64,000 nt of DNA, taken from assembly GCF_024662235.1 (NCBI RefSeq), contig NZ_CP096276.1, forward strand, positions 434,001 to 498,000. Direction: 5' to 3'. A program made the position numbers and the translations under genes. The stretch is from Pimelobacter simplex (lineage in GTDB: Bacteria; Actinomycetota; Actinomycetes; Propionibacteriales; Nocardioidaceae). A model generated the notes under the pieces. That model had not been told where the DNA came from, made no database searches, and was given only the letters and a program-made list of their open reading frames with translations. Shown here in pieces: positions 46,409 to 55,456 of the stretch. How positions within the stretch are numbered: position 1 is the first letter of the stretch; every line of letters starts with the position of its first letter.

Positions 46409-46599
46409 GCAGCGGGGCGACCCTCAGGGCAGGCAGGAGGGACTTCTGCGGCCATGATCTCGGCGATTCGGTTGAGCACATTGGCGCCTGAGATTACTGG
46501 AGGTTTGCCCTGCTTGACGCGGGCTTCGCGGGCTCGTAGTGAGTACGCGTCGGCCATCTCGCGAAGGGAGCGCTGCCGAGGCGCTTGAGTACGATCCAT
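46405..46599 (-). CDS. Small element-encoded protein (64 aa)
   Basis: A 64-residue basic protein from ATG 46599 with a near-perfect Shine-Dalgarno (AAAGGAGG six bases upstream). It reads LREMADAYSLRAREARVKQGKPPVISGANVLNRIAEIM, probably helical. Its stop overlaps the end of the convergent recombinase part. It is the last gene of a leftward group with 46615 and maybe 48165. No family recognised; a small regulatory or DNA-binding protein is possible. Confidence 0.6.
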   Translation of the reverse strand: MDRTQAPRQRSLREMADAYSLRAREARVKQGKPPVISGANVLNRIAEIMAAEVPPACPEGRPAA

Positions 46600-46614
46600 G
46601 GCGGTCCTCCTTTC

Positions 46615-48012
46615 TTACCGGCCGTAGCTCTTGGCGTCGAGGGCGCGTGTGGCGGGGAAGGGGGACGGCGGCCGCGGCGCGGTCGGCGTCATGTCGAGGG
46701 TCTGGCGCAGAGCGGCGCGTTGGAGGGGATTGCTGAACTGCGTGGTAGGCGACTTGGGCGCTGGCATGTTGACCAGGTCGGTGAGAGTGGCCTCCAGCCG
46801 GGAGCTTCTGCCGACTCGGACGGGCCCTCCCGCGTGACGAGGGCTGCCATTAAGGATGTTGGTGTTGGAGCGGAGCAGTTCCCGGCGCAGCGACCTGCCA
46901 AGGTTGTAGGTGACCTCGTGGGTGGCGTTGGCCAGGGTGAGCATCTGATGGGGCTGCAATGTCAGCTCGACGCCTCGTTCTTGCATCCGGTTGATGGCCG
47001 CGGTTAGTTCGCCTTGCTGCCAGAACCTGCGCATGTTCGGTTCCCGTGCGGTTACGTCGATCAAGTGGGTGACTTGCGGTTGGAGTGCCTCGAGCACCTC
47101 GGTGCGTTCGTTGAAGAAGGGCACGAACACGACGGTCTTGGCAGAGCGGGCCGCCATGTTCGCGAACACTCGGCACAGGTGGAGCTGGCTGGCGATTACC
47201 TGTCGTGCGGAGTCGGCGCTGATCTCGGGTTCGCCGATGTAGAAGGCATTGTTGGCATTCAGCGGTCGCAGGAATGCCGCGAGCCGCTGCTGGGCGGCCG
47301 CGAGGTCTTCGGGCACCGAAACCAGCGACACCGGGTGCATCACGTTCGCGGCGGCTCGCGGCGTGCGGGGCGTGGCCAGGTCGGGCGCGTCGCTGGTGGC
47401 GTACCATGTGGCGACGCGGGCGGCCTGCGAGGTGATGAGCCGCTTCTCTTCCAGACCCATCGGGTATGCAGGCTGCTGGTGGCCGTTGAACAGCCCGACC
47501 TCGGCGAGCCGGTCGTCGAGTACGAGTACCGCCTCGATGGCAACGGCGGCGTCGCGAAGTACATACCACCCGGCGCCGTGATCCCGAACCCACGATTTGT
47601 CATCGGCAGAGTCCAGGGCATGGGTCGCGGCCAGCAGTTCGGTCGCGGCCTCCCGCCAGGTCTCGACCACCGGATCGGTGCTTGCCGTACCGAGCACCTC
47701 CAGCGGGGAGAGTCGCTCATCGTTCGGGAGGGTGGGCATCGAGGACGCGATGTTGTGCAGCAGGGTCGCCAGCTTGTTGTCGATGCCCTCCAGGTTCAGT
47801 CCGGGCGCCGGCGCCGGCAGGTTCCTTGCTGGATAGGCGGTGTTGAGCCCAACACCGTAGAGCCGCTGCCGCAGTGCGTCGACCACGGCCTGGCGGCAGG
47901 GCAGCAACTGGTCGACAGCGGCCGTCTCGGCCGGGATCGAGTCGTCGCAAAGGAGACGGTTCAGCGCCCAGGCTGCGTTCTCGGCGTGCTCGCCGTATGT
48001 CTCGACGGTCAT
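46615..48012 (-). CDS. Uncharacterised element protein (465 aa)
   Basis: A 465-residue soluble, largely helical protein from ATG 48012 with GGGGAG eight bases upstream. The frame continues further upstream without a good start. There are no membrane segments or P-loop. Notable stretches are RDAAVAIEAVLVLDDRLAEVGLF, FYIGEPEISADSARQVIASQLHLCRVFANM, and MLTLANATHEVTYNLGRSLRRELL. The C-terminus is Pro-rich. It reads like a large accessory protein of actinobacterial integrative elements; no defined domain recognised. Confidence 0.65.
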   Translation of the reverse strand: MTVETYGEHAENAAWALNRLLCDDSIPAETAAVDQLLPCRQAVVDALRQRLYGVGLNTAYPARNLPAPAPGLNLEGIDNKLATLLHNIASSMPTLPNDERLSPLEVLGTASTDPVVETWREAATELLAATHALDSADDKSWVRDHGAGWYVLRDAAVAIEAVLVLDDRLAEVGLFNGHQQPAYPMGLEEKRLITSQAARVATWYATSDAPDLATPRTPRAAANVMHPVSLVSVPEDLAAAQQRLAAFLRPLNANNAFYIGEPEISADSARQVIASQLHLCRVFANMAARSAKTVVFVPFFNERTEVLEALQPQVTHLIDVTAREPNMRRFWQQGELTAAINRMQERGVELTLQPHQMLTLANATHEVTYNLGRSLRRELLRSNTNILNGSPRHAGGPVRVGRSSRLEATLTDLVNMPAPKSPTTQFSNPLQRAALRQTLDMTPTAPRPPSPFPATRALDAKSYGR

Positions 48013-48164
48013 GACCGCAGCTCCCCCGGAAGCGCCGGGAGCAGCGGGAGCACGCCGTGCCAGCTCGCTGAGAGTGTCTGTGGTGCCATGTCGGGGAGAA
48101 GCAACCCCGCCGTCGCCGGATCGGACACGAGATCGCGAGCAATCCGCGACACAGGCGTGGTTAG

Positions 48165-48521
48165 TTAGTAGGCGGTTCCGACACCGGCCGCGGCGATGCC
48201 GCACCGCAACAGCCGGCGCGCCGCCTCGAGGCGCAGGCTGTGCCGGAGGACCTGGGAGGTCGCCAGCATCGCGGTCAGCCGCCCCTCGAGTTCGGCTAGC
48301 CCTGTGCGGAAGTCATCGACGTTGACGTTGACGTAGTGGGTGGGGCACCGCTGCCCGTAGTCGACGAGCTCGGCCCGTGCCATACCGAGGTACGGCAGCG
48401 CGACGCGATGTCCTTCCTGGCCGACGGCGCCCTCGATAGCGGCGAGGAGTGAGACCGTGTAGACGAAGGCGGGGGTCCCGTCGTAGACGTCGCCGGCGAG
48501 CCCGGCATGACGCGCAATCAT
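48165..48521 (-). CDS. Uncharacterised element protein (118 aa)
   Basis: A 118-residue protein from ATG 48521 with GGAAGGA nine bases upstream. It reads HAGLAGDVYDGTPAFVYTVSLLAAIEGAVG, then YVNVNVDDFRTGLAELEGRLTAML. It is soluble and helical. It is separated by about 150 bases from the next leftward gene. No family recognised. Confidence 0.55.
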   Translation of the reverse strand: MIARHAGLAGDVYDGTPAFVYTVSLLAAIEGAVGQEGHRVALPYLGMARAELVDYGQRCPTHYVNVNVDDFRTGLAELEGRLTAMLATSQVLRHSLRLEAARRLLRCGIAAAGVGTAY

Positions 48522-49033
48522 CAAGCTTGGTCCTTCCGCGAGACCGGCCACGGTCGGCGAGGTTACCGACCATGCGGGTCTAGCAAGAATCGAATGGAGG
48601 GAGGAACACCTCCAGCCGCTGGCTGTGGACAAGCCGCGCGGGGAGTGCCTGTGGACGCCAACTGGACGTGCCGCGAGCCTGGGCCCTGGGCGGCGCCCCA
48701 CTGAGCGGATGCGCGCGGATCGGCGTCGCCGCCGCCTGATCATGGACCTGATCGAGGACAGCTCACCCATGACCCGCGCCGAAGGGTCGGGCCTCGCTTG
48801 GCTTCGGGTATGGCGCCGCCGTGCAGCACATGCGCGACGATCTGCGCCGGTTCGACGACGAAAGCACCACATTCACTCTCACGGGGGTCGCTGAGCGCCT
48901 GTCCGGCAAAGGCCGGGGCGGAGATCGGGCGACGCAGGATGTCCGAACCGCGAAACCGCGCGTTGCCTTTCCCCGCATGCCAGTCGTGCCCGCACCACGC
49001 GAGCACCCAGCCCAAGGAGAAAGGCAGCACGCC
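48522..49033. other. Divergent noncoding region, possible decayed gene
   Basis: It separates the leftward 48521 gene from the rightward 49034 gene. TGGAGG (48595-48600) and CCTCCA (48609-48614) form a small hairpin. Rightward short frames (around 48625-48894 and 48773-48960) contain protein-like stretches such as FGYGAAVQHMRDDLRRFDDES, but in different frames and without good starts. That may be a decayed small gene. No intact gene is supported. Confidence 0.4.
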
Positions 49034-49636
49034 ATGCTCAACTCAACACCGGGGCCGAACGAGAACGCCCGGCCGCCCTTCGTCCCCTCCGAGGACGACC
49101 GGACGCGCGGCATCCTCACCGAACAGCAGCGGTACGTCCTCTGGCAGGCGACGGGCGTCCTCATCGACGACACCTTCGCTACGGCTGCGGGCGCGGCGCC
49201 GGACCACATGTGGTTCCCGCCCTGCACCCACCAGATGCGACCCCAATGGTGGGCGAAGATGCGAAGTGCAGGTGACCGCATCGCGGAGGCATTTCGTACT
49301 GGAAAGGACCTCGCCTGTCAGAACTTCGCCGAAGAGGTCGTCGTCGCGACCGTCCTCGGCTCAGAAGCCATCGACCAGATCCTCGACTACGTCGACGACG
49401 ACCCCGATGAGTACGCCTCCCTCTCGGGAGGGGCCGAGTTCGACTTCACCGAGACCCTCGGCGACCTTGCCGATGATATGGACGCGGCCCTCTTGTTCCC
49501 GTCCAGCTTCGAGGTTGATAGGGACGGCAGTGTCGTCGATGCGCAGTGGCCCGTTCCCGTGGCGGTAGTCGCAGCAGTGTGCGGTGATCCCGAGCGTTGG
49601 TTCGACCCCTACCCCCTCACTCTGCCGGGCGCCTGA
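49034..49636 (+). CDS. Uncharacterised acidic protein (200 aa)
   Basis: A 200-residue acidic protein from ATG 49034 with AAGGAG upstream (an earlier in-frame GTG 48821 has weaker support). It reads RYVLWQATGVLIDDTFATAAG, then an acidic helical middle (DDDPDEYASL) and PVPVAVVAAVCGDPERWFDPYPL. No signal or membrane segment. It precedes the DUF1173 gene by 36 bases and is probably co-transcribed. Family not recognised. Confidence 0.6.
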   Translation: MLNSTPGPNENARPPFVPSEDDRTRGILTEQQRYVLWQATGVLIDDTFATAAGAAPDHMWFPPCTHQMRPQWWAKMRSAGDRIAEAFRTGKDLACQNFAEEVVVATVLGSEAIDQILDYVDDDPDEYASLSGGAEFDFTETLGDLADDMDAALLFPSSFEVDRDGSVVDAQWPVPVAVVAAVCGDPERWFDPYPLTLPGA

Positions 49637-49672
49637 GCCGGCCCGCCCCCGGTCGCTCGCGAGGAACGCAGG

Positions 49673-50965
49673 ATGAACTCCGCAGCCCCGCAGCCAACGG
49701 AACAAACACGGTCTGCCGGCGCAGAGAGTGGTGAGCGACAGAGGTTCTGGCTCTACGGCCGCCACATCACTCTCGCCACGAACTCCGAAGTCCAGAAGCT
49801 CCTCGCCACTGCACATGCCGATCGGGTCCGGCCGCTGTGCCTGTGCCGGCCCGGGGGAGTGGCGATGTACGTTGCGAGGATCGGCACCGGCCGGTACGTC
49901 GTCAAGCGGATGCCCGACAGCGGGCTCGCCCATGCGCACCACTGCCCCTCCTACCTGCCGCCCGAGGCGCTCTCAGGGCTCGGCCAGGTTCTCGGCAGCG
50001 CGATCACCGAGGAAGCCGACAGCGGACTCACCGCGATCAGGCTCGGCTTCCGGATGTCCAAGACCGAGCGAGCATCGTCGGCTGACGCCGGTAGCGGGAG
50101 CGGGGCCGATTCGGTTGCTGCCGACCCGAACCGGCTTACCCTGCGCGCGGTCCTGCACTACCTGTGGCAGGAAGCCGACCTCGCGACCTGGTCGCCGGGC
50201 ATGGCGGGCAAGCGCAACTGGCGCGTGGTGTCGTGGCATCTGCGCGAGGCCGCTCGTGGGAAGTACACCTTGGGCAAGCCGCTGGCCGTCCGCCTCTATG
50301 TCCCGGAACCGTTCACCGCCGAGAAGAAGAGGGAGATCGCTGCCCGGCGGCTGTCTACGTGGGCGCCGCTGCAGCAGCGTGGCTCCGCTCAGCAGTTCAT
50401 GATGCTTATCGGTGAACTCAAAGCAATCGAGTCCGCCCGGTTTGGTCACAAGCTGGTCGTCAAGCACTTGCCCGACGCGCCGCTGATGGTCGACGACGCG
50501 CTCTGGGCCCGTCTCGACAAGCGGTTCCGCGACGAGGTTGAACTCTGGCGGGCCGACGAAAAGGGACACCTGATGGTCATCGCCACCTTCTCTGTCGGCC
50601 GCGCTGGGCTCGCGACTGCAGAGGAGATCTCGTTGGTCATGACCGACCGCAACTGGCTGCCGTATGATTCCGTCGCCGACAAGCTGCTCCTGGATACCGC
50701 GGTCGAGCACCGCCGCCGGTTTACCAAGTCGCTGCGCTACAACCTCGCACCCAACAGGCCGATGGCCACCCTGGTGTTCACCGACACCGAGACCCCCACC
50801 GCCGCCTTCTTGCTCAGCAGCGAGGAGGGCCGCGAAGCCGTCGCCGAGATCGCCACCCAGACCGAGACCGAGGTCTGGACGTGGGTCCTCGGCGAGGACA
50901 TGCCAACCCTGCCGCCCCGGGCCGACACGTCGCGACCCGCGAACAACAACTATCCCGCCGAGTAG
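49673..50965 (+). CDS. DUF1173 family protein
   Basis: A 430-residue protein of the DUF1173 type, found on plasmids and integrative elements. The N-terminal Cys pattern (RPLCLCRPGGVAMYVARIGTGRYVVKRMPDSGLAHAHHCPSY) is the mark of the family and may bind metal. The rest is mixed alpha/beta without a recognised catalytic motif. ATG 49673 follows GAGGAACGC. Biochemical role unknown. Its presence supports the mobile nature of the region. Confidence 0.8.
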   Translation: MNSAAPQPTEQTRSAGAESGERQRFWLYGRHITLATNSEVQKLLATAHADRVRPLCLCRPGGVAMYVARIGTGRYVVKRMPDSGLAHAHHCPSYLPPEALSGLGQVLGSAITEEADSGLTAIRLGFRMSKTERASSADAGSGSGADSVAADPNRLTLRAVLHYLWQEADLATWSPGMAGKRNWRVVSWHLREAARGKYTLGKPLAVRLYVPEPFTAEKKREIAARRLSTWAPLQQRGSAQQFMMLIGELKAIESARFGHKLVVKHLPDAPLMVDDALWARLDKRFRDEVELWRADEKGHLMVIATFSVGRAGLATAEEISLVMTDRNWLPYDSVADKLLLDTAVEHRRRFTKSLRYNLAPNRPMATLVFTDTETPTAAFLLSSEEGREAVAEIATQTETEVWTWVLGEDMPTLPPRADTSRPANNNYPAE

Positions 50966-50979
50966 CCGCCCGCGGCGGC
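50965..50979. terminator. Hairpin after the DUF1173 gene
   Basis: GCCGCC (50965-50970) and GGCGGC (50974-50979) around CGC, starting at the last base of the DUF1173 stop and ending just before the convergent stop at 50983. Likely a bidirectional terminator. Confidence 0.45.
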
Positions 50980-50982
50980 GGG

Positions 50983-51390
50983 TCACGTCTGGTTCCAGGG
51001 CATCGACTCCTGTCCGTCGGCTACGCCTTGGCTGATGATGTGGGCGGTCGCGTTCCGCGCATTGTTGAGGTGCTTGTAGAGGTCCACGGCGAGTCCGCGG
51101 GTCTCCTCGAGGTGGAGGCGGGCGAGCCCGATGGCCATCGACGGATCGGACTCGTCGGTCATCTCGTCCATGCTGAGCACCTGGTCGGCCAGCGCCTGCT
51201 CCAGCACGGTGGACAGTTGGGAGCACGCCTGGGGGAGCGCGCCCGCAAGGTCGGCGAACTCGGCGAGCTGGTCGGAGGTGTCGGACGGAAGCTGGTTGCG
51301 GGCCCACATGGTGGCGCGGTTGAAGCCGTCGACGTGTTCGCGGGCAGCGGTGGCGTGGCCGCTTGCTCCAAGGTCATCGCTGTGGTCCAT
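50983..51390 (-). CDS. Uncharacterised helical protein (135 aa)
   Basis: A 135-residue, mostly helical soluble protein from ATG 51390 with GGAG eight bases upstream. It has QLAEFADLAGALPQACSQLSTVLEQAL and RLHLEETRGLAVDLYKHLNNARNATAHI. It could be a small dimeric helical bundle. It lies downstream of the membrane protein at 51429, with 38 bases between. No family recognised. Confidence 0.6.
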   Translation of the reverse strand: MDHSDDLGASGHATAAREHVDGFNRATMWARNQLPSDTSDQLAEFADLAGALPQACSQLSTVLEQALADQVLSMDEMTDESDPSMAIGLARLHLEETRGLAVDLYKHLNNARNATAHIISQGVADGQESMPWNQT

Positions 51391-51428
51391 GTGTGGCGCT
51401 CCGTTCGGCCGAGATCCGGGTGATGGTG

Positions 51429-52361
51429 TCACTGGTGCACAGCTGGTGGGTGGACCAGGACCTGGCGACCGCCCGGGGGCCCCACCTTCGCCATGTTCGT
51501 TGGCGCGGCCGAGGCGGGATCTGTCTTCGGTTCCGCGGCGGCCGAGCGGATCCGGTGAACCCGCCCGAGCGACGCGGGCCCGTAGCGCCACTGGACGAAG
51601 TTGATGAGCGAGTTTGCGAGCCCGACGCGGGCCATGATCCGGTCGGCATCCCTCTCCACCACCGAGCGCCACGCTCGATCGGCAGCCGGGGCGAGGTAGC
51701 TGATGGCGACCAGGACCGCGGTCGCGACCCCGAGTCCGGGATCACCTTCCGGCTCGAAGCCCTGCACCAGTGCGACGACGCCGAGCACGATTCTCAGGTG
51801 CCACGCCAGGTCGCCGGCCGGCACCCATGAGAACAGGCGCGCGATCTGGCGGATGACGACGAACAGCAGCGTCCAGGGGAACGCCCACAGGCGCGCCGCG
51901 AAATCGAGGCGCGCCGGCCCGACCCGCTGGCGGGCGACGGCGTGTCCGATCGCGGTCGCGGCGTCCGCAGTCGTGAGCCGCCTCTCGTACAGGCTCCGCA
52001 ACAGCCACGGCTCGACGATCACGGTGCGGCGCCCGATCTGAGTCGCCGGCGGTCCCTCGAGGTCGGTCAGCCGTACCAGCACCTGCCCGGGCGCGAGGCC
52101 GAGGTTCGCGGTCAGGCGCAGCGTCGGCTCCAGCAGGGCGCGCTCACCGGGGCGCAGTCCGCGCGCGAAGCCGAAGATCCGTGCTACCGGCGGCTCCCAC
52201 CAACCGCACCCCAGCACGATCGACACGACAAGGGTGCCCAGGAACGCGAACACCAGCCCCGCTTCGGGGAGGAACCCCAGGCCCATGATCGCGACGAAAC
52301 TCCCCGCGACGCCGGCAGGCACGACCGCACAGAGCCGGATCAGCTTCGTCGACGTCCGCAT
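51429..52361 (-). CDS. M48-like membrane protein without the HExxH motif
   Basis: A 310-residue membrane protein from ATG 52361 (GGGGAGG seven bases upstream). Two N-terminal TM helices (about 8-55), a soluble segment (QIGRRTVIVEPWLLRSLYERRLTTADAATAIGHAVARQRVG) and further TM helices (WAFPWTLLFVVIRQIARLF; VLVAISYLAPA) match the HtpX/M48 layout, and SVVERDADRIMARVG matches the late Glu region. Where HExxH should be, it reads GHAVA, so it is unlikely to be a zinc protease. The intact reading frame suggests a kept, non-proteolytic role on the element. Confidence 0.65.
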   Translation of the reverse strand: MRTSTKLIRLCAVVPAGVAGSFVAIMGLGFLPEAGLVFAFLGTLVVSIVLGCGWWEPPVARIFGFARGLRPGERALLEPTLRLTANLGLAPGQVLVRLTDLEGPPATQIGRRTVIVEPWLLRSLYERRLTTADAATAIGHAVARQRVGPARLDFAARLWAFPWTLLFVVIRQIARLFSWVPAGDLAWHLRIVLGVVALVQGFEPEGDPGLGVATAVLVAISYLAPAADRAWRSVVERDADRIMARVGLANSLINFVQWRYGPASLGRVHRIRSAAAEPKTDPASAAPTNMAKVGPPGGRQVLVHPPAVHQ

Positions 52362-52550
52362 GCCCTTACCTCCCCGTTAGACGGGACCGACCTTCCACGG
52401 CTCGCGGCCCGGCCCTCCCGGACGAGCCGGCACTTCCCCTGAGTGTGCGCCGACGGACCGACGGCGCAACCCAGTCGTCTCGAGGCTGTGGACGACGCCG
52501 CGTCATGCACAGGAGGTGGGCTCAACCCTTGACATGCAAAGGGGCTGGGA

Positions 52551-52706
52551 CTAGTCGAGCAGCCTGTCGAGGCGGTTCTGGTCCTCACCGGAGAGGTAGA
52601 CGAGGTCCAGCTTGGCGATCGGCGTCGTAGCCGGAACCGCGAGTGGGGGTGGGGCGAGGAGGAGGCGGGCGAGCCGCGCCTCGAGGCGTGAGTGCATGTT
52701 CGTCAC
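52551..52706 (-). CDS. Small element protein (51 aa)
   Basis: A 51-residue protein from GTG 52706 with AAGGAG six bases upstream; ATG 52721 is an alternative that overlaps the Shine-Dalgarno. It reads SRLEARLARLLLAPPPLAVPATTP and ends YLSGEDQNRLDRLLD. It follows the DUF4192 gene with an 18-base gap and is probably co-transcribed. No family recognised. Confidence 0.5.
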   Translation of the reverse strand: MTNMHSRLEARLARLLLAPPPLAVPATTPIAKLDLVYLSGEDQNRLDRLLD

Positions 52707-52723
52707 CGGGTTCTCCTTCATGG

Positions 52724-53797
52724 TCAGTGGCCCACGGCCGGGCCGCGAGGGTCCGGGTCGATGGATCCGCGACGGTGGGCCTCGGCCTCGGCCGCGGCCT
52801 GGTCGTTCGTCCGTCGTCCCGGGGCGAAGGTGTCGCGCAGCGCTGCCTGCTGCATGAGGGTGCCGGCAGTCGCAGGCAGGGCCTTGTCCCACTCGCGAGG
52901 GTCGACCGCCTGGGTGAGGGCGGCGGCGACCAGGTCGCCGAGCCGGTTGTTCTTCGAGAGCTGGTCGAGCGCGACCCATGCCTGGGCGCCGCGACCCTCG
53001 AGGAACGAGCTCAGCGCCAGCAGGGTTGCCGGGGTGTCGCGCACCTCCACCGGCGCCCGGCGGACCAGGTCCTGCCAGAGCTCGGAGAAGACCGCAGCAT
53101 CCTCGCGGCTCATCGTGAACACGGCCGCGTCGCGGATCCGCGTGTCGCTGATCGCGACCAGGACCCGTGCCGCGTCGACGTCGGAGAGGTACTCCCGATC
53201 GCGGTGGAAGCGGTCCAGCACGGCACCGAACCACTTGACCTCACCTCGCCGCCCCCGGTCGTCGAGGTCGCCGAACCGCTCCCACGCTGCGGGCAGGCAC
53301 TCGGCCACGCCGCTGGAGTCGCCCTTCATCACCGCGGCCAGATCGTCGCGACCGGCGGCCGGCATCACGCGGCCGCGGATCGCGAACTCGGCGTCGATGC
53401 GGGCGCGGGCGCTCGGGTCCACGGTGCCGTGGGTGCCTTCGAGCAGATCGGTCCACTGGTTGCCGTTGACCCACAGCACCGGTCCCACGTCGGGGCCGAC
53501 GACACCGTCGGTGAGGAGAGCGTCACCCAGCGCAGCAAGCGCCTCGACGCAGCGGCGCCCGTCCTCGCCGTAGGCCACCAGCGCAACACGTTGCGGATGG
53601 TGCCGGTTGAGGTATACATCGGTGAGCTGCTGGAGCCACGCGCCCGTGTCCTCGTGCGAGTCGGGAAGGTCGATGCGGGCGGTAGGACCATCACCGAAAC
53701 TGAGGCACACCATGCTTTCGGAGGGCGCAAATCCAAGGGCATGGGGGATGGATGCGATCAGCTCGTCGCGCGAGGTGATCTTGAGAATGCCGGTCAT
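52724..53797 (-). CDS. DUF4192 family protein
   Basis: A 357-residue cytoplasmic protein matching DUF4192: KITSRDELIASIPHALGFAPSESMVCLSFG at the N-terminus, QRVALVAYG, and a C-terminal region with DTPATLLALSSFLEGRGAQAWVALDQL and PREWDKALP. This family is common in actinobacterial chromosomes and elements, and its function is unknown. ATG 53797 is chosen; GTG 53806 is nine bases upstream. Confidence 0.8.
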   Translation of the reverse strand: MTGILKITSRDELIASIPHALGFAPSESMVCLSFGDGPTARIDLPDSHEDTGAWLQQLTDVYLNRHHPQRVALVAYGEDGRRCVEALAALGDALLTDGVVGPDVGPVLWVNGNQWTDLLEGTHGTVDPSARARIDAEFAIRGRVMPAAGRDDLAAVMKGDSSGVAECLPAAWERFGDLDDRGRRGEVKWFGAVLDRFHRDREYLSDVDAARVLVAISDTRIRDAAVFTMSREDAAVFSELWQDLVRRAPVEVRDTPATLLALSSFLEGRGAQAWVALDQLSKNNRLGDLVAAALTQAVDPREWDKALPATAGTLMQQAALRDTFAPGRRTNDQAAAEAEAHRRGSIDPDPRGPAVGH

Positions 53798-54263
53798 CGA
53801 CGACACCTACTTCGGGTTGGAAGGGACGGTTCTTCTCCCGCGGAGAAGCAACCGGCCGCGGCGAGGATCGGACAGCGCTCTACCGGTCGGCTGCCACGGT
53901 CGACCCGGGTCTGGGCAGGTGCTTCGGGCGGGTCCAGCGCGACGGCCCGGAGGCGAACCTGTTGAGGGTGAGGCTTGCGACAGTACTGACGCCGCGGCGG
54001 CGTCGCGTTGGAGCACGATCCCGTGATTCGCCTCGTTTTAATGCTCGACGCCGTCCGCGACCGCCAGCCGGTCGGTGGCCAAGATGTACGCAATTTGCGC
54101 GTCCGGGCAACCATCGTCGTCGCTCTCCGAGGTGGTGAGCCCCGGGCGCGCGGGGGTGTCACCCTCCCGGCGGGCGCTCCCAGCTCTGGGTGGTTTACGA
54201 GCAAGTTGCCGAGGTGCACGTACCGGCCGCTCGGCTGCACACCCTCTACGCCGCCGCTGGCTC
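53798..54263. other. Noncoding gap between DUF4192 and ArsR-like genes
   Basis: About 466 bases between two leftward genes. Several short overlapping frames exist on both strands but none has a good start and protein-like composition together. It should hold the DUF4192 promoter. I see no clear repeat or hairpin. Confidence 0.4.
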
Positions 54264-54614
54264 CTACTCGTCCTCAGCGGAGTCGTGGGAGTTGCGGCCG
54301 GTGACGTAGTCGACCCAGCGTCGGCCAACTTCCTCGGCTCGCTGGTGGTTTGTCTTCCAGAGCACGAAGCGCCCGCGGCCGGGGCCTCGGTCATCTTGCG
54401 GTCGGTCCGCGTTGACTAACCCGAGCTCCTCGAGGATGGCGAGGTGTCGGCGGATGGTGGTGACGTCCCCGCCAGTGGCTTCGGCGAGGTCGCTGGCGGT
54501 CATTGCTGTGTCCGCGATCAGGCTGAGGATCTCTGTGCGCAGGCGGTTGCCGATCGCGTCGATGATGGCCGCCACCTCCCGTGACATTCGCGGTGGTGAT
54601 GGGAGGCTTGGCAT
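54264..54614 (-). CDS. ArsR-like winged-helix regulator
   Basis: A 116-residue regulator from ATG 54614 (ATG 54587 is the alternative). The winged HTH is REVAAIIDAIGNRLRTEILSLI, then MTASDLAEATGGDVTTIRRHLAILEELGLVNA and the wing RGRFVLWKTN. No Cys-based metal motif is seen, so it is probably not a metal sensor. It could control element functions from the large noncoding region beside it. Confidence 0.8.
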   Translation of the reverse strand: MPSLPSPPRMSREVAAIIDAIGNRLRTEILSLIADTAMTASDLAEATGGDVTTIRRHLAILEELGLVNADRPQDDRGPGRGRFVLWKTNHQRAEEVGRRWVDYVTGRNSHDSAEDE

Positions 54615-54767
54615 GGCCGCATTTTGCCCCACGCCACGACCCACTAAATGATGGTGTTACTGCACGTTTTCGGTCATACTCAGCTAACGTCCGGCAACGC
54701 TTCGAAAGCGGGAACAGCAAGGCGCGCCGGCGGCGGACGGGCTTGACGGCGCCCGGACAATGAGTTG

Positions 54768-54789
54768 CCTCCCCCGATCGGGCGGGAGG
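54768..54789. repeat. Hairpin CCTCCC...GGGAGG
   Basis: CCTCCC (54768-54773) pairs with GGGAGG (54784-54789) around a segment that itself contains the palindrome CCGATCGG (54774-54781). It could be a terminator or a structured RNA element. Confidence 0.4.
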
Positions 54790-54830
54790 GGAAGGACGCG
54801 GTCGTGGCGATGCGTCAGCAGTTCAAAGCA

Positions 54831-54852
54831 CCAGGGGCCGGGATGCCCCTGG
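54831..54852. repeat. Hairpin CCAGGGGC...GCCCCTGG
   Basis: A perfect 8-bp stem (54831-54838 with 54845-54852) and loop CGGGAT, inside the noncoding region. No T-run follows. Confidence 0.45.
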
Positions 54853-55456
54853 CGGTTCACGATGTGCTCAGGATTCCTCTCCCCGGGGCCTCGCGTGCTG
54901 CTGTCCTGCCCCTGCGCCGGACTCCGCTCTCGACACCCAGCTCGGGGCGCAGATCCGTAACCCCGATCGCTGCGCCGTCCGCGCCGAGTGACGCACCCCT
55001 AGCCACCAGTCGTGCGGACTTTCCGCGGCCGGATGTCCGATTTCCGGCGTCCGTTGTTGCCTTCACCTGTTGGAGCGCATGCGGAAGGAGGCGACCCATG
55101 GACCGGAGTCGGTGTGACATGAACTCGGACGCGACGCGCGGCATGAGGAGGGATCGATCTGAGCGACCGGCATCAACGCCCGGCGAGCACGGGCGGAGCG
55201 GGACCACTTGCGCGCCGACGACCTGGATTCCGCATGCTGCGACCGCGACGCCGAGCGAATTTGCCACAACGACACGACGTGCGGCGCGCCATCCGCGGGC
55301 CATACACCCCTCGCCGGCGTCTGTGTCCGCCAGTCTGGCGCGGGCCGTCGGGCAACCAGAGCAGGATCCGGTGGCGCTCGCATCGTTGAGAAGTTGTGCC
55401 GGGCGGAAGCACTACGCTCTGGCAAGCACAAGATCTCACTCGGGGAGGCCTTGCCC

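Larger units (their letters stand above)
54615..55456. other. Large noncoding region with hairpins
   Basis: About 840 bases between the leftward ArsR-like gene and the rightward lipoprotein gene, with AT-richer patches at both ends. Reading frames here have shadow-like composition (Arg/Ser/Pro-rich) and no Shine-Dalgarno. Two clear hairpins are listed separately. It may contain promoters, a small RNA or an element origin; I cannot decide. Confidence 0.5.

Noticed and set aside
53794..54240. Minus-strand frame of 148 codons upstream of DUF4192.
   Set aside because: Arg/Pro/Ser-rich composition, no Shine-Dalgarno, no recognisable pattern.
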